Under the pieces are notes generated by a model, which worked only from the letters and a program-made list of their open reading frames with translations, was not told the origin of the DNA and searched no databases. Shown here one piece after another: positions 34,267 to 43,593 of a stretch of 64,000 nt of DNA. The stretch is from NCBI GenBank assembly GCA_002404095.1, contig DHJA01000077.1:37378-101377 (forward strand), in the 5' to 3' direction. Position numbers and translations under genes: made by a program. Position 1 is the first letter of the stretch. Each line of letters starts with the position of its first letter. Source of the stretch: Planctomycetaceae bacterium UBA4732 (GTDB lineage: Bacteria > Planctomycetota > Planctomycetia > Gemmatales > Gemmataceae).

Positions 34267-35079
34267 ATGAAAAGCGATCTGTTTAATCTGAAAAATGAAA
34301 TTGCCGTCGTGCTGGGCGGGACGGGCGTCCTCGGCGGCGCGATGGCCGATGCGCTAGCCGGTGCTGGCGCGCGCGTGGCGGTGGTCGGCCGCAGTGAGGA
34401 ACGCGGCAATACACGCGTCCGTAGCATCGAAGCGGCCGGCGGCAAGGCGATTTTCCAGGCCGCCGACGCCCTCGACCGTGATTCGCTGGCGCGGGCGCGC
34501 GACGCGATCACCAAGCAATGGGGACCGGTCAGCGTCCTCGTCAACGGGGCGGGCGGCAATCGGCCGGACGCGACGATCGCGCCCGACGGCGATTTCTGCA
34601 AGCTGCCGATGGCCGGGTGGCAGGGCGTCTTCGATCTGAACCTCATAGGCGGCGCGCTGCTGCCGTGCCAGGTCTTCGGCGAAACGATGGTCGCGGCCGG
34701 CCGCGGCAGCATCATCAACATCGCTTCCATGTCAGCCATGACGCCGCTGTCGCGCGTTGTGGCATACTCGGCGGCAAAGGCGGCGGTCCTCAACCTGACA
34801 TTGTGGCTGGCGCGCGAATGGGCGACAAAAGGGGTGCGTGTCAACGCCATTAGCCCCGGCTTTTTTCCGGCCGAGCAGAACCGGGCGATGCTCCTCAAGC
34901 CCGACGGCGGCTACACCGAGCGCGGCGGGCAGATCATCGGCCACACGCCGATGAACCGCTTCGGCGAGGCTCACGAATTGGCCGGCGCGATAGTATGGCT
35001 AGCTTCGCCGCGAGCCTCGTCGTTCGTCACCGGGCAGAACATCATTGTCGACGGCGGCTTTTCGTCGGCAACGATATAG
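34267..35079 (+). CDS. SDR oxidoreductase, probable D-mannonate/fructuronate oxidoreductase
   Basis: 270-aa classical SDR: cofactor-binding GGTGVLGGAMADAL, NGAGG, catalytic Ser-Tyr-Lys as NIASMSAM...VVAYSAAKAAV. It resembles SDR-type UxuB, which reduces fructuronate to mannonate; two-nucleotide spacing to uxaE supports this. Together the pair forms a short hexuronate module. Confidence 0.85.
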   Translation: MKSDLFNLKNEIAVVLGGTGVLGGAMADALAGAGARVAVVGRSEERGNTRVRSIEAAGGKAIFQAADALDRDSLARARDAITKQWGPVSVLVNGAGGNRPDATIAPDGDFCKLPMAGWQGVFDLNLIGGALLPCQVFGETMVAAGRGSIINIASMSAMTPLSRVVAYSAAKAAVLNLTLWLAREWATKGVRVNAISPGFFPAEQNRAMLLKPDGGYTERGGQIIGHTPMNRFGEAHELAGAIVWLASPRASSFVTGQNIIVDGGFSSATI

Positions 35080-35166
35080 GCGCTTGCGGCCTCGAAGCCG
35101 TTCCCTATAATCAAGAATGTTGTCGCTCTCACCGTTCGTTCGGCGTCCGCCTTGAGTGAGAATCAC

Positions 35167-35709
35167 ATGCGCGCCTGGTGCAGCAATGTTTGGCTGGCCG
35201 TCAAGACCGTCGCCCAGGGGATGTACATCACCCTCTGGTATTTCCTGCAAACTTACCGTCGCAAGACGTTCACCGAACGCTTCGAGTACCCAGAATTGCC
35301 CGTGCCCGTCAAGCCGCGCTATCGCGGCTTTCATCGCTTCGACCTCACCACCTGTATCGGCTGCGATAAATGCGCCAAGGCCTGCCCCGTCGATTGCATC
35401 TATATCGAGAAGATCAAGAACCCAGTCGGCAAGGGTTTCCGCGTCAACGGCTTCAAAATCGACTACACCAAGTGCATGTTCTGCGCCCTGTGCGTTGATC
35501 CTTGCCCCGTCGATTGCATCTATATGGGATCGACTTACGATCAAAGCTGTTTCAGCCGCGACGGCTGCGTGGTCGATTTCGCCAAGATGCCGGTCGAGGT
35601 GGCCTGGGGCCAAGCGACGCTCAATCCCGTCGCCATCGCCGGCTCGAAGCTAACGGTGGAACCCGTCTGGGTCAAGCCGCCCGACCCGCCGCCGGCCCCG
35701 AAGAAATAG
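35167..35709 (+). CDS. nuoI: NADH-quinone oxidoreductase subunit I
   Basis: 180 aa with two 4Fe-4S motifs, [12 protein letters not shown] and [12 protein letters not shown], and the N-terminal amphipathic helices ([20 protein letters not shown]) of the complex I NuoI arm. ATG at 35167 is preferred over a TTG at 35152. It starts a partial nuo cluster (I, A, B, C) in unusual order, interrupted by a DUF2203 gene. Confidence 0.95.
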   Translation: MRAWCSNVWLAVKTVAQGMYITLWYFLQTYRRKTFTERFEYPELPVPVKPRYRGFHRFDLTTCIGCDKCAKACPVDCIYIEKIKNPVGKGFRVNGFKIDYTKCMFCALCVDPCPVDCIYMGSTYDQSCFSRDGCVVDFAKMPVEVAWGQATLNPVAIAGSKLTVEPVWVKPPDPPPAPKK

Positions 35710-35785
35710 CTGAATCGCCGTCGCGCTCGGAACGGATTCCACCATCTTTCCGTGTAATCCGTCTTTGGGATGAAAGGGTTTCGCC

Positions 35786-36226
35786 ATGGCCGCAACCAAA
35801 ACACCGCCCCGCAAGCAATACTTTACCCCCGACAGCGCTAACGCCACTTTGCCGCTCGTCCGCGTCATCGTCCGCGACGTGACCGAGTTAGCTAAAGAGC
35901 TGCGCGAACGCCATGAATGTCTGTCCCGCGTCCTCACCGGCAAACGCAGCGGTCTGAGCGAAGCCCACGAAGAGGAGATGCTTCAGGCCCAACGCGAGGT
36001 GGAACGCGGCCAGGACCGGATGCGCGATTACGAACGCGAACTGAAACAACTCGGCATCGAGTTGAAGGATTATTTCACCGGCCTGATCGACTTCCCGTGC
36101 CGGATGGACGGCCGGGAAGTTTACTTATGCTGGCGGCTGGGTGAGCCGGATGTGGCCTTCTGGCATGAACTGGACTCCGGCTTTGGCGGCCGGCAGAAAT
36201 TGCTGACGCGTTCGGGCAATCGTTAA
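35786..36226 (+). CDS. DUF2203-family protein
   Basis: 146 aa: RKQYFTPDSANATLPLVRVI then a long coiled-coil-like helix and the closing DFPCRMDGREVYLCWRLGEP, VAFWHELDSGFGGRQ. This is a full DUF2203 protein; function unknown. Situated between nuoI and nuoA. Confidence 0.88.
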   Translation: MAATKTPPRKQYFTPDSANATLPLVRVIVRDVTELAKELRERHECLSRVLTGKRSGLSEAHEEEMLQAQREVERGQDRMRDYERELKQLGIELKDYFTGLIDFPCRMDGREVYLCWRLGEPDVAFWHELDSGFGGRQKLLTRSGNR

Positions 36227-36234
36227 GAAGTGTT

Positions 36235-36304
36235 ACGAGCCGCGACCGTGAGGGAGCGGAGGCGTGACGCGACTCAACACCGCTCCCTCACGGTCACGGC
36301 TCGT
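36235..36304. repeat. 25-bp inverted repeat before nuoA
   Basis: Arms 36235-36259 and 36280-36304 are complementary with a single mismatch and enclose 20 nt. It ends 19 nt before the nuoA ATG, in the gap after DUF2203. Same architecture as repeats at 3545 and 40918. Confidence 0.85.
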
Positions 36305-36323
36305 CTAGGATGGATGGAAACCT

Positions 36324-37028
36324 ATGAATCTGGCAGTCTACTGTCTCCTATTCACCGCGGTGGGCGTGGGTTTCATCCTCGTTCATCTGATCGCCGGCAA
36401 GATAATTCGGCCGAACAAGCCGGGCGTGGAGAAGGGGACGATCTACGAGTGCGGCGAGCCGACCATTGGCAGCGCATGGGTCCAGTTCGACCTGCGCTTT
36501 TACGTCGTCGCCTTGCTGTTCGTGATCTTCGATGTGGAGGTTGCTTTCTTCTTCCCGTGGGCGGAGGTTTTCGGCCGTGCCAATGACGTGGCCGCTCTCG
36601 AAAAGCCGACTGACCCGGCCGGCTACCGCGACTATTGCCAGAAGGTGCTGGCTCTCGCGCCCGCGCATTTCTCCACGCGGGCGCCGATCCGGCCGGCTTA
36701 TGAGCGGCTGGCGCACATGGAGGATCGGCAGTTCGACGAATTGAAAGATGAACGCGCCCTGGTTGATGACGACTGGGGCGCCAACGCCAGGGAGCCACGG
36801 CCGGACAGCCCTGTCAAGCAAGCCGGGGTGCTGGCGTGGACGGCCTTTTTTGACATCCTCGTATTTTTCGGAGTGCTTTTGGTGGGCTTCGCCTACCTGT
36901 GGCGCCGCGGCGATTTGGCGTGGGTGCGGAGCGTGAGCGACCGCGCCGTCCGTCCGCCGCCTCCGCCGGCGCCGCCGCCCCCCAAGGCGACCGAGCAGGT
37001 GCTAACCAGCGCCGGCAGTCCCATGTAG
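36324..37028 (+). CDS. nuoA: NADH-quinone oxidoreductase subunit A with large insertion
   Basis: 234 aa against about 120-150 in most NuoA. TM1 (about 4-24), the conserved YECGEPTIGSAWVQFDLRFY and LLFVIFDVEVAFFFPWAEVF core with TM2 are normal. Then about 80 polar residues (85-165, DPAGYRDYCQKV...RPDSPVKQAG) are inserted before TM3 (WTAFFDILVFFGVLLVGFAY), followed by a proline-rich C-terminus. The insertion would lie on one membrane face of complex I. Confidence 0.92.
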   Translation: MNLAVYCLLFTAVGVGFILVHLIAGKIIRPNKPGVEKGTIYECGEPTIGSAWVQFDLRFYVVALLFVIFDVEVAFFFPWAEVFGRANDVAALEKPTDPAGYRDYCQKVLALAPAHFSTRAPIRPAYERLAHMEDRQFDELKDERALVDDDWGANAREPRPDSPVKQAGVLAWTAFFDILVFFGVLLVGFAYLWRRGDLAWVRSVSDRAVRPPPPPAPPPPKATEQVLTSAGSPM

Positions 37029-37070
37029 ACCCAATAACCCCACGCGCCCCACAGGGCAGGAGAAGATCCG

Positions 37071-37715
37071 ATGGGTTGGCTGGAAGGTGCATTCGTCGAA
37101 GAAGGTCCGTTCAGCGTCATGGCCACATCGCTGGAGCAGGCCATCAATTGGGCGCGCGAATCGAGTATGTGGCCGATGACGTTTGGCCTTGCCTGCTGCG
37201 CCATCGAGATGATGGCGACCGGCGCCTCGCGTTTCGACATCGATCGTTTCGGCGCCGGCGCCTTCCGGGCCACGCCGCGCCAGGCCGATCTGATGATCGT
37301 GGCCGGCACCGTGAACTATAAGATGGCCAGCCGCGTGCGACGGCTTTATAACCAAATGCCCGATCCGAAATTCGTCATTGCGATGGGCGCCTGCACCTGC
37401 GGCGGCGGCCCGTATTACAAGTACGGCTACAACGTCGTCAAGGGCGTCGATCTGGTGGTGCCAGTGGACGTTTATGTGCCCGGTTGTCCGCCGCGCCCGG
37501 AGGCGCTGCTCGAAGGACTGATGCGCATTCAGGACAAAGTAAGGGCGATGAAGGATCTGACGCACGGGCAGCCGCTCGACATGCCGATTCCGTCGCGGAC
37601 GGGGTATACACTGCTGCCGCCTGAATTGGATGACCCCGATCCGGTCAAGGCGATGGAGAAGCAGAACGCTTTCGCCAAGGACACTAAGGAGCGGGCTGCT
37701 CCCGCCAAGGCATGA
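37071..37715 (+). CDS. nuoB: NADH-quinone oxidoreductase subunit B
   Basis: 214 aa with the N2-cluster cysteines: paired Cys in [13 protein letters not shown], then [11 protein letters not shown] and [12 protein letters not shown]. The C-terminal ~50 residues extend beyond the core. Follows nuoA by 42 nt. Confidence 0.96.
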   Translation: MGWLEGAFVEEGPFSVMATSLEQAINWARESSMWPMTFGLACCAIEMMATGASRFDIDRFGAGAFRATPRQADLMIVAGTVNYKMASRVRRLYNQMPDPKFVIAMGACTCGGGPYYKYGYNVVKGVDLVVPVDVYVPGCPPRPEALLEGLMRIQDKVRAMKDLTHGQPLDMPIPSRTGYTLLPPELDDPDPVKAMEKQNAFAKDTKERAAPAKA

Positions 37716-37775
37716 CGGACTTTTCGACGTTTAGCCGCGACCCGAAGAGGAGCGCGACGCTTTGATGGATTCCCC

Positions 37776-38306
37776 ATGACTTCCGCCGACATTGCCGCCG
37801 CGCTTGAACAGCAGTTCGGCGACCGTATCAAGTCTAAGAACCTGACGGCCCTCGATCCGTGGGTCGTGGTCGCTCCGGCCGATTTGCTGGAGGTCTGCCG
37901 GTTTTTGAAGGAAGACCCGCGCGTGCAGTTCGACCTGCTCAACTGCATCAGCGGCGTCGATTACCTCGAACCCGACCCGAAGAAGGCGCCCAAGGCCGGT
38001 TTTGATCCGCACACGGAAGTCGTCTACCACCTATCCAGTTTCCGGCAGGGCCATCGATTCGTACTCAAGCTGATTTTGCCGCGCTGGAAGGACGATAAGC
38101 CCGGTGAGTTGCCGGAAGTGCCTTCCGTTACCTCGTTATGGCGGACGGCCGATTGGCATGAGCGCGAAGTCTACGACTTGTCGGGCGTCTACTTCACCGG
38201 TCACCCCGACCTGACACGCATCCTGCTCGCTGAGGACTGGATGGGCCACCCGCTGCGAAAAGATTACGAATTTCCGCTGGAATACCACGGAATGCGCGGA
38301 CGTTGA
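37776..38306 (+). CDS. nuoC: NADH-quinone oxidoreductase subunit C
   Basis: 176 aa of the 30-kDa subunit: QFDLLNCISGVDYLE, RFVLKLILPRWKDDKPGELP, SLWRTADWHEREVYDLSGVY, then FTGHPDLTRILLAEDWMGHP, LRKDYEFP. No nuoD follows; a Uma2 gene does, so the remaining complex I genes are elsewhere. Confidence 0.96.
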   Translation: MTSADIAAALEQQFGDRIKSKNLTALDPWVVVAPADLLEVCRFLKEDPRVQFDLLNCISGVDYLEPDPKKAPKAGFDPHTEVVYHLSSFRQGHRFVLKLILPRWKDDKPGELPEVPSVTSLWRTADWHEREVYDLSGVYFTGHPDLTRILLAEDWMGHPLRKDYEFPLEYHGMRGR

Positions 38307-38319
38307 CACGGAGGCGAGC

Positions 38320-38928
38320 ATGAGCATGACGGCTACAGCACGGAGCGGCGTCTTCACCTACGACCTTTTCCGCGCCATCATCCACTACCAAAAGGGCGAT
38401 CTCATTGATGGGGTGATTTACGTGGCCTCCCCCGAAAACACCGATGCGGCTGAGTTGTTTCGTTGGTTGATTTCACTGATGGGAATCTACGCACGTAAAA
38501 AAAGACTCGGCAGGGTTCTTGGTTCGCGCGTAGCTTGCCGGCTCGATGACAAGAACGCGCCGGAACCGGACATCCTTTTTGTCAGCACTAAACACCGGGA
38601 ACGCATAAAGCGCGGCGGAGTGGAAGGGCCGCCCGAGTTGGCAGTTGAGATCGTGTCGCCGGAGAGCGTCGAGCGCGACTACGACAAGAAGCGTCGCCAG
38701 TATCAGCGATTTAAGATACCGGAATACTGGATCATTGACGAACACGAGTTGAAAGTGACGCTACTGCACCTTGACGCAAGGGGCAAATACCGGGAGGTCG
38801 CCCCGCGCAAGGGGCTGTTCCACAGCCAGGAACTCAAAGGCTTTTGGCTGGACCCCAAATGGCTCTGGCAGGATCCATTGCCCGACGAACTAGAGACTCT
38901 GACACAACTTCTTGCCGGCCGTTCGTGA
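38320..38928 (+). CDS. Uma2-family (DUF820) putative endonuclease
   Basis: 202 aa. PD-(D/E)xK core residues: APEPDILFVS and ELAVEIVSPES, followed by YDKKRRQYQRFKIPEYWIID. GAGG precedes the ATG. Located directly after nuoC, it is the second Uma2 gene in the window. Function unproven. Confidence 0.9.
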   Translation: MSMTATARSGVFTYDLFRAIIHYQKGDLIDGVIYVASPENTDAAELFRWLISLMGIYARKKRLGRVLGSRVACRLDDKNAPEPDILFVSTKHRERIKRGGVEGPPELAVEIVSPESVERDYDKKRRQYQRFKIPEYWIIDEHELKVTLLHLDARGKYREVAPRKGLFHSQELKGFWLDPKWLWQDPLPDELETLTQLLAGRS

Positions 38929-38931
38929 TGC

Positions 38932-39867
38932 TTAATGCGTATTGCGAAGATAGTTTTGCACGGCGACCCACATCGTCCGATGTTCACTGTTCTGCTCGGG
39001 CTGGAAGCCGAGACGGATCGCCTCCGACCGCGCTTTTTCGTCGGAAGTACCTTCGGCCGTGCGGAAATACAAATACCATAAACCGCCGGCGAGAGCGCCT
39101 TCCTTGTCGTAAACGAACAGCGGTAAGTTGGCGTCTTCAGTGACAAGACGGCTAAACTGATCCACAATATCCTTTGAAAGATCCTTCGGCGACACTTCAA
39201 GGCTTACATAGCGCAGGCCGCGCTTCTCGAACTGACGGCGGGCGGCGGAGTCGTCCTCGCCTGGGGCGCGCAGGTGCAACACAGTTCTATAGTGGTGCGC
39301 CTGAAGCCAGGCGATGCCGTCCGGGAAGGGTTGTAGGCCGGAGGCGACACCCTCTTTAGCCACGGCGAATTGGGGTACGTCCACCGCCAGCGGTGGAGGC
39401 GCATCCTTATCGTCGCGGAGGGAGGGCAGGGGGGCGGCGACCGGCGGTTCTTGCGTCGGCGCCCCGTAAAGGCGCGTCGCATCAGCTACGTAATCGGGGC
39501 CGATCGGCTCCGGCGCCGCGAGATGGACGCCGGGATCAAGCAAGGAACGACCCGACGGATCGAGCAGCGCCGACGAGGAGTAGGAACCCTGTTGGACAAC
39601 GCCGGCCCCAGCGAACGAACCCGGCGGCGAAGGCGGCGGGAAGGCGGAAGTTGCCGGTAGGAAGCCTGGGCGGCTCGCAACGGGCGCGATTCGGCCCGGC
39701 GGATACGCGCTTTGACGGCAGCGGTCGCAAGGAGCAATGCCTGGGACCGGCCCGACGTAGGGCGGACGGCCGCATGAGGGAGCGCACGACTCGCGCGTCG
39801 TCCGGCAGCCGGAAACAGCGGCCAGTACGACGGTCGATACCAGCATGAGGAAAAGTCGGCGTTTCAT
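38932..39867 (-). CDS. Lipoprotein with degenerate tyrosine-phosphatase-like domain
   Basis: 311 aa. Signal and lipobox MKRRLFLMLVSTVVLAAVSG-Cys. A proline-rich, low-complexity stretch (residues 25-160) precedes a C-terminal domain: DGIAWLQAHHYRTVLHLRAP, FEKRGLRYVSLEVSPKDLSK, LPLFVYDKEGALAGGLWYLY. This follows the layout of dual-specificity phosphatases but the catalytic HCxxGxxR loop reads VYDKEGALAG, with no Cys and no Arg. Hence a probable non-catalytic binding domain. ATG at 39867 (GGAG upstream) is used instead of the longer frame to 40056. Confidence 0.72.
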   Translation of the reverse strand: MKRRLFLMLVSTVVLAAVSGCRTTRESCAPSCGRPPYVGPVPGIAPCDRCRQSAYPPGRIAPVASRPGFLPATSAFPPPSPPGSFAGAGVVQQGSYSSSALLDPSGRSLLDPGVHLAAPEPIGPDYVADATRLYGAPTQEPPVAAPLPSLRDDKDAPPPLAVDVPQFAVAKEGVASGLQPFPDGIAWLQAHHYRTVLHLRAPGEDDSAARRQFEKRGLRYVSLEVSPKDLSKDIVDQFSRLVTEDANLPLFVYDKEGALAGGLWYLYFRTAEGTSDEKARSEAIRLGFQPEQNSEHRTMWVAVQNYLRNTH

Positions 39868-40124
39868 GGCATTTCTCCAGCGCCCCGCGATAACCGCTAA
39901 CCATTCTACGCTCGCGGTAGAGGCTCGCGTTAGAGCGCATTTCGTTGCAAAGGCGGAAAAGTTTACGGACGCGAAGGAAGCGAAACGGTTGCGCGGTTTG
40001 TAGGGGCGACGAAAGATAGGTCGGTTCCCGCTTGCGTTTCGCGGGTTGCCGCGCAAACGGCTTCTCCTGATGATAAAGGGGAGCGGCTGCTCGGCTTCCT
40101 GGGACTACTGACGAGGAATCAATC

Positions 40125-40910
40125 ATGCGATTCGGTCTATCCACTCTCGCGGTTCTGATCGGCGCCAACACATCTTTCGCCGAACTCAAAACCGAGGTCA
40201 TCGAGTACAAGCACGGCGATACGACCCTCGAAGGCTATCTCGCTTACGACGACGCCTTCGCCGGCAAACGTCCCGGCGTTCTCGTCGTCCACGAATGGTG
40301 GGGCCACAACGCCTACGCCCGCAAGCGCGCGGAACAGCTCGCCGCACTCGGCTATGTCGCCTTCGCCTTGGATATGTACGGTAAGGACGTACTGGCCAAG
40401 ACTCCTAAGGAAGCGGGCGAAAAAGCGGGCGTCTTCAAGAAGGACCGCGCTTTGATGCGCGCCCGCGCCACGGCCGGCCTGGACGTGCTACGCCGCTATC
40501 CGAAAGTGGATGCCGATAATTTGGCCGCCATCGGCTATTGTTTCGGCGGTACGACGGTGCTGGAGTTGGCGCGCGCGGGCGCCGATTTGAAGGGCGTGGT
40601 CAGCTTCCACGGTACGCTGGAAACTCCGAACCCGGAGGACGCCAAGAATATCCGTTGCAAGATCCTGGTGCTGACCGGCGCCGACGACCCGTCTGTCCCG
40701 AAAGCGCAGATAGCCGCCTTCGAGAACGAGATGAAGAAGGCGAATGTTGATTACAAAGTGATCGCGTATCCTGGCGCCGTCCATGCTTTTACGAACCCCG
40801 CCGCGGGAGACGATCCTAAGAAGGGCGTCGCCTACAATAAGGACGCCGATGAAAAGTCGTGGGAGGAAATGAAAGGGTTCTTCGCCAAGATATTTGCCAA
40901 GGCGAAGTAA
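40125..40910 (+). CDS. Secreted dienelactone hydrolase-family protein
   Basis: 261 aa with a signal peptide (LSTLAVLIGANTSFA). Alpha/beta hydrolase with the DLH-type cysteine nucleophile in AIGYCFGGTT, acid Asp in LTGADDPSVP and His in PGAVHAFTNP. Substrate unknown; likely a periplasmic esterase or thioesterase. Confidence 0.9.
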   Translation: MRFGLSTLAVLIGANTSFAELKTEVIEYKHGDTTLEGYLAYDDAFAGKRPGVLVVHEWWGHNAYARKRAEQLAALGYVAFALDMYGKDVLAKTPKEAGEKAGVFKKDRALMRARATAGLDVLRRYPKVDADNLAAIGYCFGGTTVLELARAGADLKGVVSFHGTLETPNPEDAKNIRCKILVLTGADDPSVPKAQIAAFENEMKKANVDYKVIAYPGAVHAFTNPAAGDDPKKGVAYNKDADEKSWEEMKGFFAKIFAKAK

Positions 40911-40917
40911 AGGAAAA

Positions 40918-41002
40918 GGCGAACGGCCGGCGTAAGCCGGCTGGTGCATCACCTTGTCGGCGACAGCAATCTGTACCAGCCGGCTTACGCCGGCCGTTCG
41001 CC
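40918..41002. repeat. 28-bp perfect inverted repeat before cyclo-ligase gene
   Basis: Arms 40918-40945 and 40975-41002 are exact reverse complements around a 29-nt loop; the arms contain CCGGCGTAAGCCGG, itself palindromic. It lies between the DLH stop and the cyclo-ligase start and ends 17 nt before that ATG. Confidence 0.87.
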
Positions 41003-41019
41003 TTCGTGGATTAACCTTC

Positions 41020-41625
41020 ATGAGTGATGACCCCCAGCAGCTAAAAAAAGCCATCCGCGAGCAAGCCCACGCCGCGCGGAATGCGCTGCCCAACAAGGAC
41101 GAACTCAGCCGCGTCATCTGTGAGCGGCTCGCCGCCATTCCGGAGTATGCCCGCGCCCATACCGTGATGTATTATGTGGACGTGCGCAGCGAGGTGCGCA
41201 CGCGTCACTACTTGCCAACGGCTCTGACGCAAGATAAACGAGTTGTCGTGCCATATTGCGTCAATGGGGAGTTGGAATTATTTCATCTCCAAAATATGGA
41301 TGAACTGGCAGTCGGAATGTACAAGATCCTTGAGCCGAAAGCAGAGTTACGCGCGCTTGCCAATAAGCGGGTTGAGGTCGGCGACCTGGACTTGGTAATC
41401 GTCCCCGGCGTAGCTTTCGACCGTGACGGCGGGCGGACCGGCCACGGCTTCGGCTACTATGACAAGTTGCTTAACCGCGCCCGCCCCGACGCGCCGCTAA
41501 TCGCTTTGGCCTTCGAGTGCCAGTTATTTCCGCGTATTCCCATGCAGACCCACGACGTTTTCATGGACAAGGTGATCACCGAGACCGCCGTCTACGCGGG
41601 GAAAGGACGGTCGGCAGGTGGCTGA
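41020..41625 (+). CDS. 5-formyltetrahydrofolate cyclo-ligase
   Basis: 201 aa; converts 5-formyl-THF to 5,10-methenyl-THF with ATP. Recognised by LKKAIREQAHAARNALPNKD, the VIVPGVAFDRDGGRTGHGFG loop and YYDKLL. ATG at 41020 lies just after the inverted repeat. It overlaps ftr by 8 nt, linking a folate C1 salvage step with the methanopterin C1 branch. Confidence 0.92.
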   Translation: MSDDPQQLKKAIREQAHAARNALPNKDELSRVICERLAAIPEYARAHTVMYYVDVRSEVRTRHYLPTALTQDKRVVVPYCVNGELELFHLQNMDELAVGMYKILEPKAELRALANKRVEVGDLDLVIVPGVAFDRDGGRTGHGFGYYDKLLNRARPDAPLIALAFECQLFPRIPMQTHDVFMDKVITETAVYAGKGRSAGG

Positions 41626-42538
41626 CGCGATACGGGCCGAGGTCGAGGACACATTCGCCGAGGCTTTCCGCGGCATTTACGCCGAGGTGCTTGTCACCGC
41701 CCGCGACCGCCGTTGGCTCGATCACGCCGTCCACGCCGCCACCGGCAACGCCTCCAGCACGATTCTCTGCGACTGCGAAGCGGGGCTAGACGGTTATGTC
41801 GGACCCGGCGGCGATGAGGCGGCGCCGACGCCGGACGGACGGCCAGGCGCGGTGCTACAGTTCCACGTCCCGCATTTCCGCAAAGATCGTGAGAAAGCAC
41901 TGGAGCGGTCGCTACTCGTTCGCCTCAGTCAAAACGTTCTTACCTGCCCCACGACGGCATGTTTTAATCTCTCTGATGGAGAAGGCCGTTTTTCGCTGGG
42001 CCGCAAGCTGGCGTACTTTGGCGACGGCTTCCAGTACCGCGACGAGCGTTTCGGCCGGCGTGTATGGGTCGTGCCGATTATGGCTGGCGAATTTGTGATC
42101 GACCGCTGTTTCCGCTGGCGCGACGGTCTGATGGGCGGCAACCTCTGGTTCATGGGCCGCGATCTCGACGCGGCGCTGCTCGCGGCGCAACACGCCGAAG
42201 AAGCCGTGCGCTCCGTTTCGGGCGTCATTACCCCATTTCCCGGCGGGCTGGCCGCCAGCGGCTCGAAAGCGGGCAGCCGCTATAAATTCAGCGTTGCCAG
42301 CACCTACGAAGCCTTTTGTCCCACGCTGCGCGGCCGGCTTGGCGACAAATCTCGCGTACCGGAAGGCGTCGGGGCCATCGTGGAACTCATCATCGACGGC
42401 AAGGATTTGGCGACGATCCGCCGGGCCACGCAAGCCGCAATCGCCGCGTCGGTGGAGACGCCCGGATTAGTGCGAATATCGGCAGGCAATTATGGCGGTC
42501 GTCTCGGCAAGAGCTTTGTCTACCTACGTCCTCGCTGA
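41618..42538 (+). CDS. ftr: Formylmethanofuran:tetrahydromethanopterin formyltransferase
   Basis: 306 aa from GTG at 41618. It moves the formyl group between the furan carrier and tetrahydromethanopterin, and in bacteria is the D subunit of the Fhc complex. Family segments: [77 protein letters not shown]. It is the functional partner of fmdA-fmdC at 6.5-9 kb although 32 kb away. Confidence 0.93.
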   Translation: MADAIRAEVEDTFAEAFRGIYAEVLVTARDRRWLDHAVHAATGNASSTILCDCEAGLDGYVGPGGDEAAPTPDGRPGAVLQFHVPHFRKDREKALERSLLVRLSQNVLTCPTTACFNLSDGEGRFSLGRKLAYFGDGFQYRDERFGRRVWVVPIMAGEFVIDRCFRWRDGLMGGNLWFMGRDLDAALLAAQHAEEAVRSVSGVITPFPGGLAASGSKAGSRYKFSVASTYEAFCPTLRGRLGDKSRVPEGVGAIVELIIDGKDLATIRRATQAAIAASVETPGLVRISAGNYGGRLGKSFVYLRPR

Positions 42539-42600
42539 ACTCCGCGCCTTCAGGCGCCGATAAACAACGGATGCCTTGCTTAAACACCAAGAGAGTTGTC

Positions 42601-43563
42601 ATGGCTTCCGATCGCGCCGCCCATTACACCGCGCTGGCCGAAGACGTACGCGCGTTCGGCCACTACATCCAATCGGAGCGCGGCTTGGCCGCCAACACGC
42701 TGCTGGCCTACGGCCGCGACCTCGACCGTTTCGCCGGTTGGGTCGCCGGCGGCGGCCTTGCCGATTACCTTGCTCCCAGCCTCCGCGACCTCACGCATTA
42801 CCTCGAATTCCTGCGCGCCGAAAACCTGGCGCCGCCCAGCGTTGCCCGTCATCTCGTCTCTCTTAAGGTGTTTTATCGCTTTTTACGTTTGGAAGAGCGC
42901 ACCACCGAGAACACCGTCGAACTGCTCAGTTCGCCGAGCTTATGGGAGCGCATCCCGCAGATCCTCAGCCCTGAAAGCGTCGTCAAATTGCTGGAAGCGC
43001 CGCAGGTGCTGGACCGCTTTTTCCTGCGCGACCGGGCCATCCTGGAGACGATGTACGCCACAGGCGGCAGGGCCTCGGAAGTGGTCGGGCTGAAATTAGA
43101 AGATCTCTACCTGGATTCTGGCTTCTGTAAGTGTTTCGGCAAAGGCAGCAAGCAACGCATCGTGCCGCTAGGCCGAATGGCGATCAACGCCCTGCGCGGC
43201 TACATCGACGGCCTGCGGCCGCGCCTGACCCTGAACTCGCCGGACGCGCCCTGGGTGTTCGTCAGCCGCGGCGGACGTGGGCTAACGCGCGTCATGCTCT
43301 GGGTGCTGGTCAAGAAGTACGTGCGCCGCGCCGGCCTCAACGCCAAGGCCAGCCCGCATACGCTGCGCCATAGTTTCGCCACGCACCTGTTGGCGGGCGG
43401 CGCCGATTTGCGCACGGTTCAGGAACTGCTTGGTCACGCCAACATCCGCACCACGCAGCAATACACGCACGTGGACCGCGAACGTCTCCGCGCCATTCAC
43501 AAGCAATTTCATCCGCGCGGCGGAAAAGACGAAGGCTTGCCCGCGGGTGCGGGCAAGCCTTGA
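42601..43563 (+). CDS. Tyrosine recombinase XerC/XerD-like
   Basis: 320 aa. N-terminal SAM-like DNA-binding domain ([20 protein letters not shown]), C-terminal catalytic domain with Arg in [11 protein letters not shown], Lys in [11 protein letters not shown], His-Leu-Arg in [27 protein letters not shown] giving His and the nucleophilic Tyr. Size and motifs match chromosome-dimer resolvases rather than phage integrases. Adjacent to ftr with 62 nt between; no attachment site was seen. Confidence 0.92.
   Translation: MASDRAAHYTALAEDVRAFGHYIQSERGLAANTLLAYGRDLDRFAGWVAGGGLADYLAPSLRDLTHYLEFLRAENLAPPSVARHLVSLKVFYRFLRLEERTTENTVELLSSPSLWERIPQILSPESVVKLLEAPQVLDRFFLRDRAILETMYATGGRASEVVGLKLEDLYLDSGFCKCFGKGSKQRIVPLGRMAINALRGYIDGLRPRLTLNSPDAPWVFVSRGGRGLTRVMLWVLVKKYVRRAGLNAKASPHTLRHSFATHLLAGGADLRTVQELLGHANIRTTQQYTHVDRERLRAIHKQFHPRGGKDEGLPAGAGKP
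43532..43561. terminator. 13-bp hairpin at end of xer gene
   Basis: Perfect stem 43532-43544 with 43549-43561 and a 4-nt loop, inside the last codons of xer and 32 nt before the end of a convergent gene. Strong GC stem without a clear T-run; candidate bidirectional terminator. Confidence 0.6.
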
Positions 43564-43593
43564 GAATCGTCGTTGCCTAACGGTTACGGGCTA

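Noticed and set aside
42601-43563. Xer gene as a mobile-element integrase
   Set aside because: Length and motifs match XerC/D housekeeping recombinases; no attachment site or cargo genes nearby.
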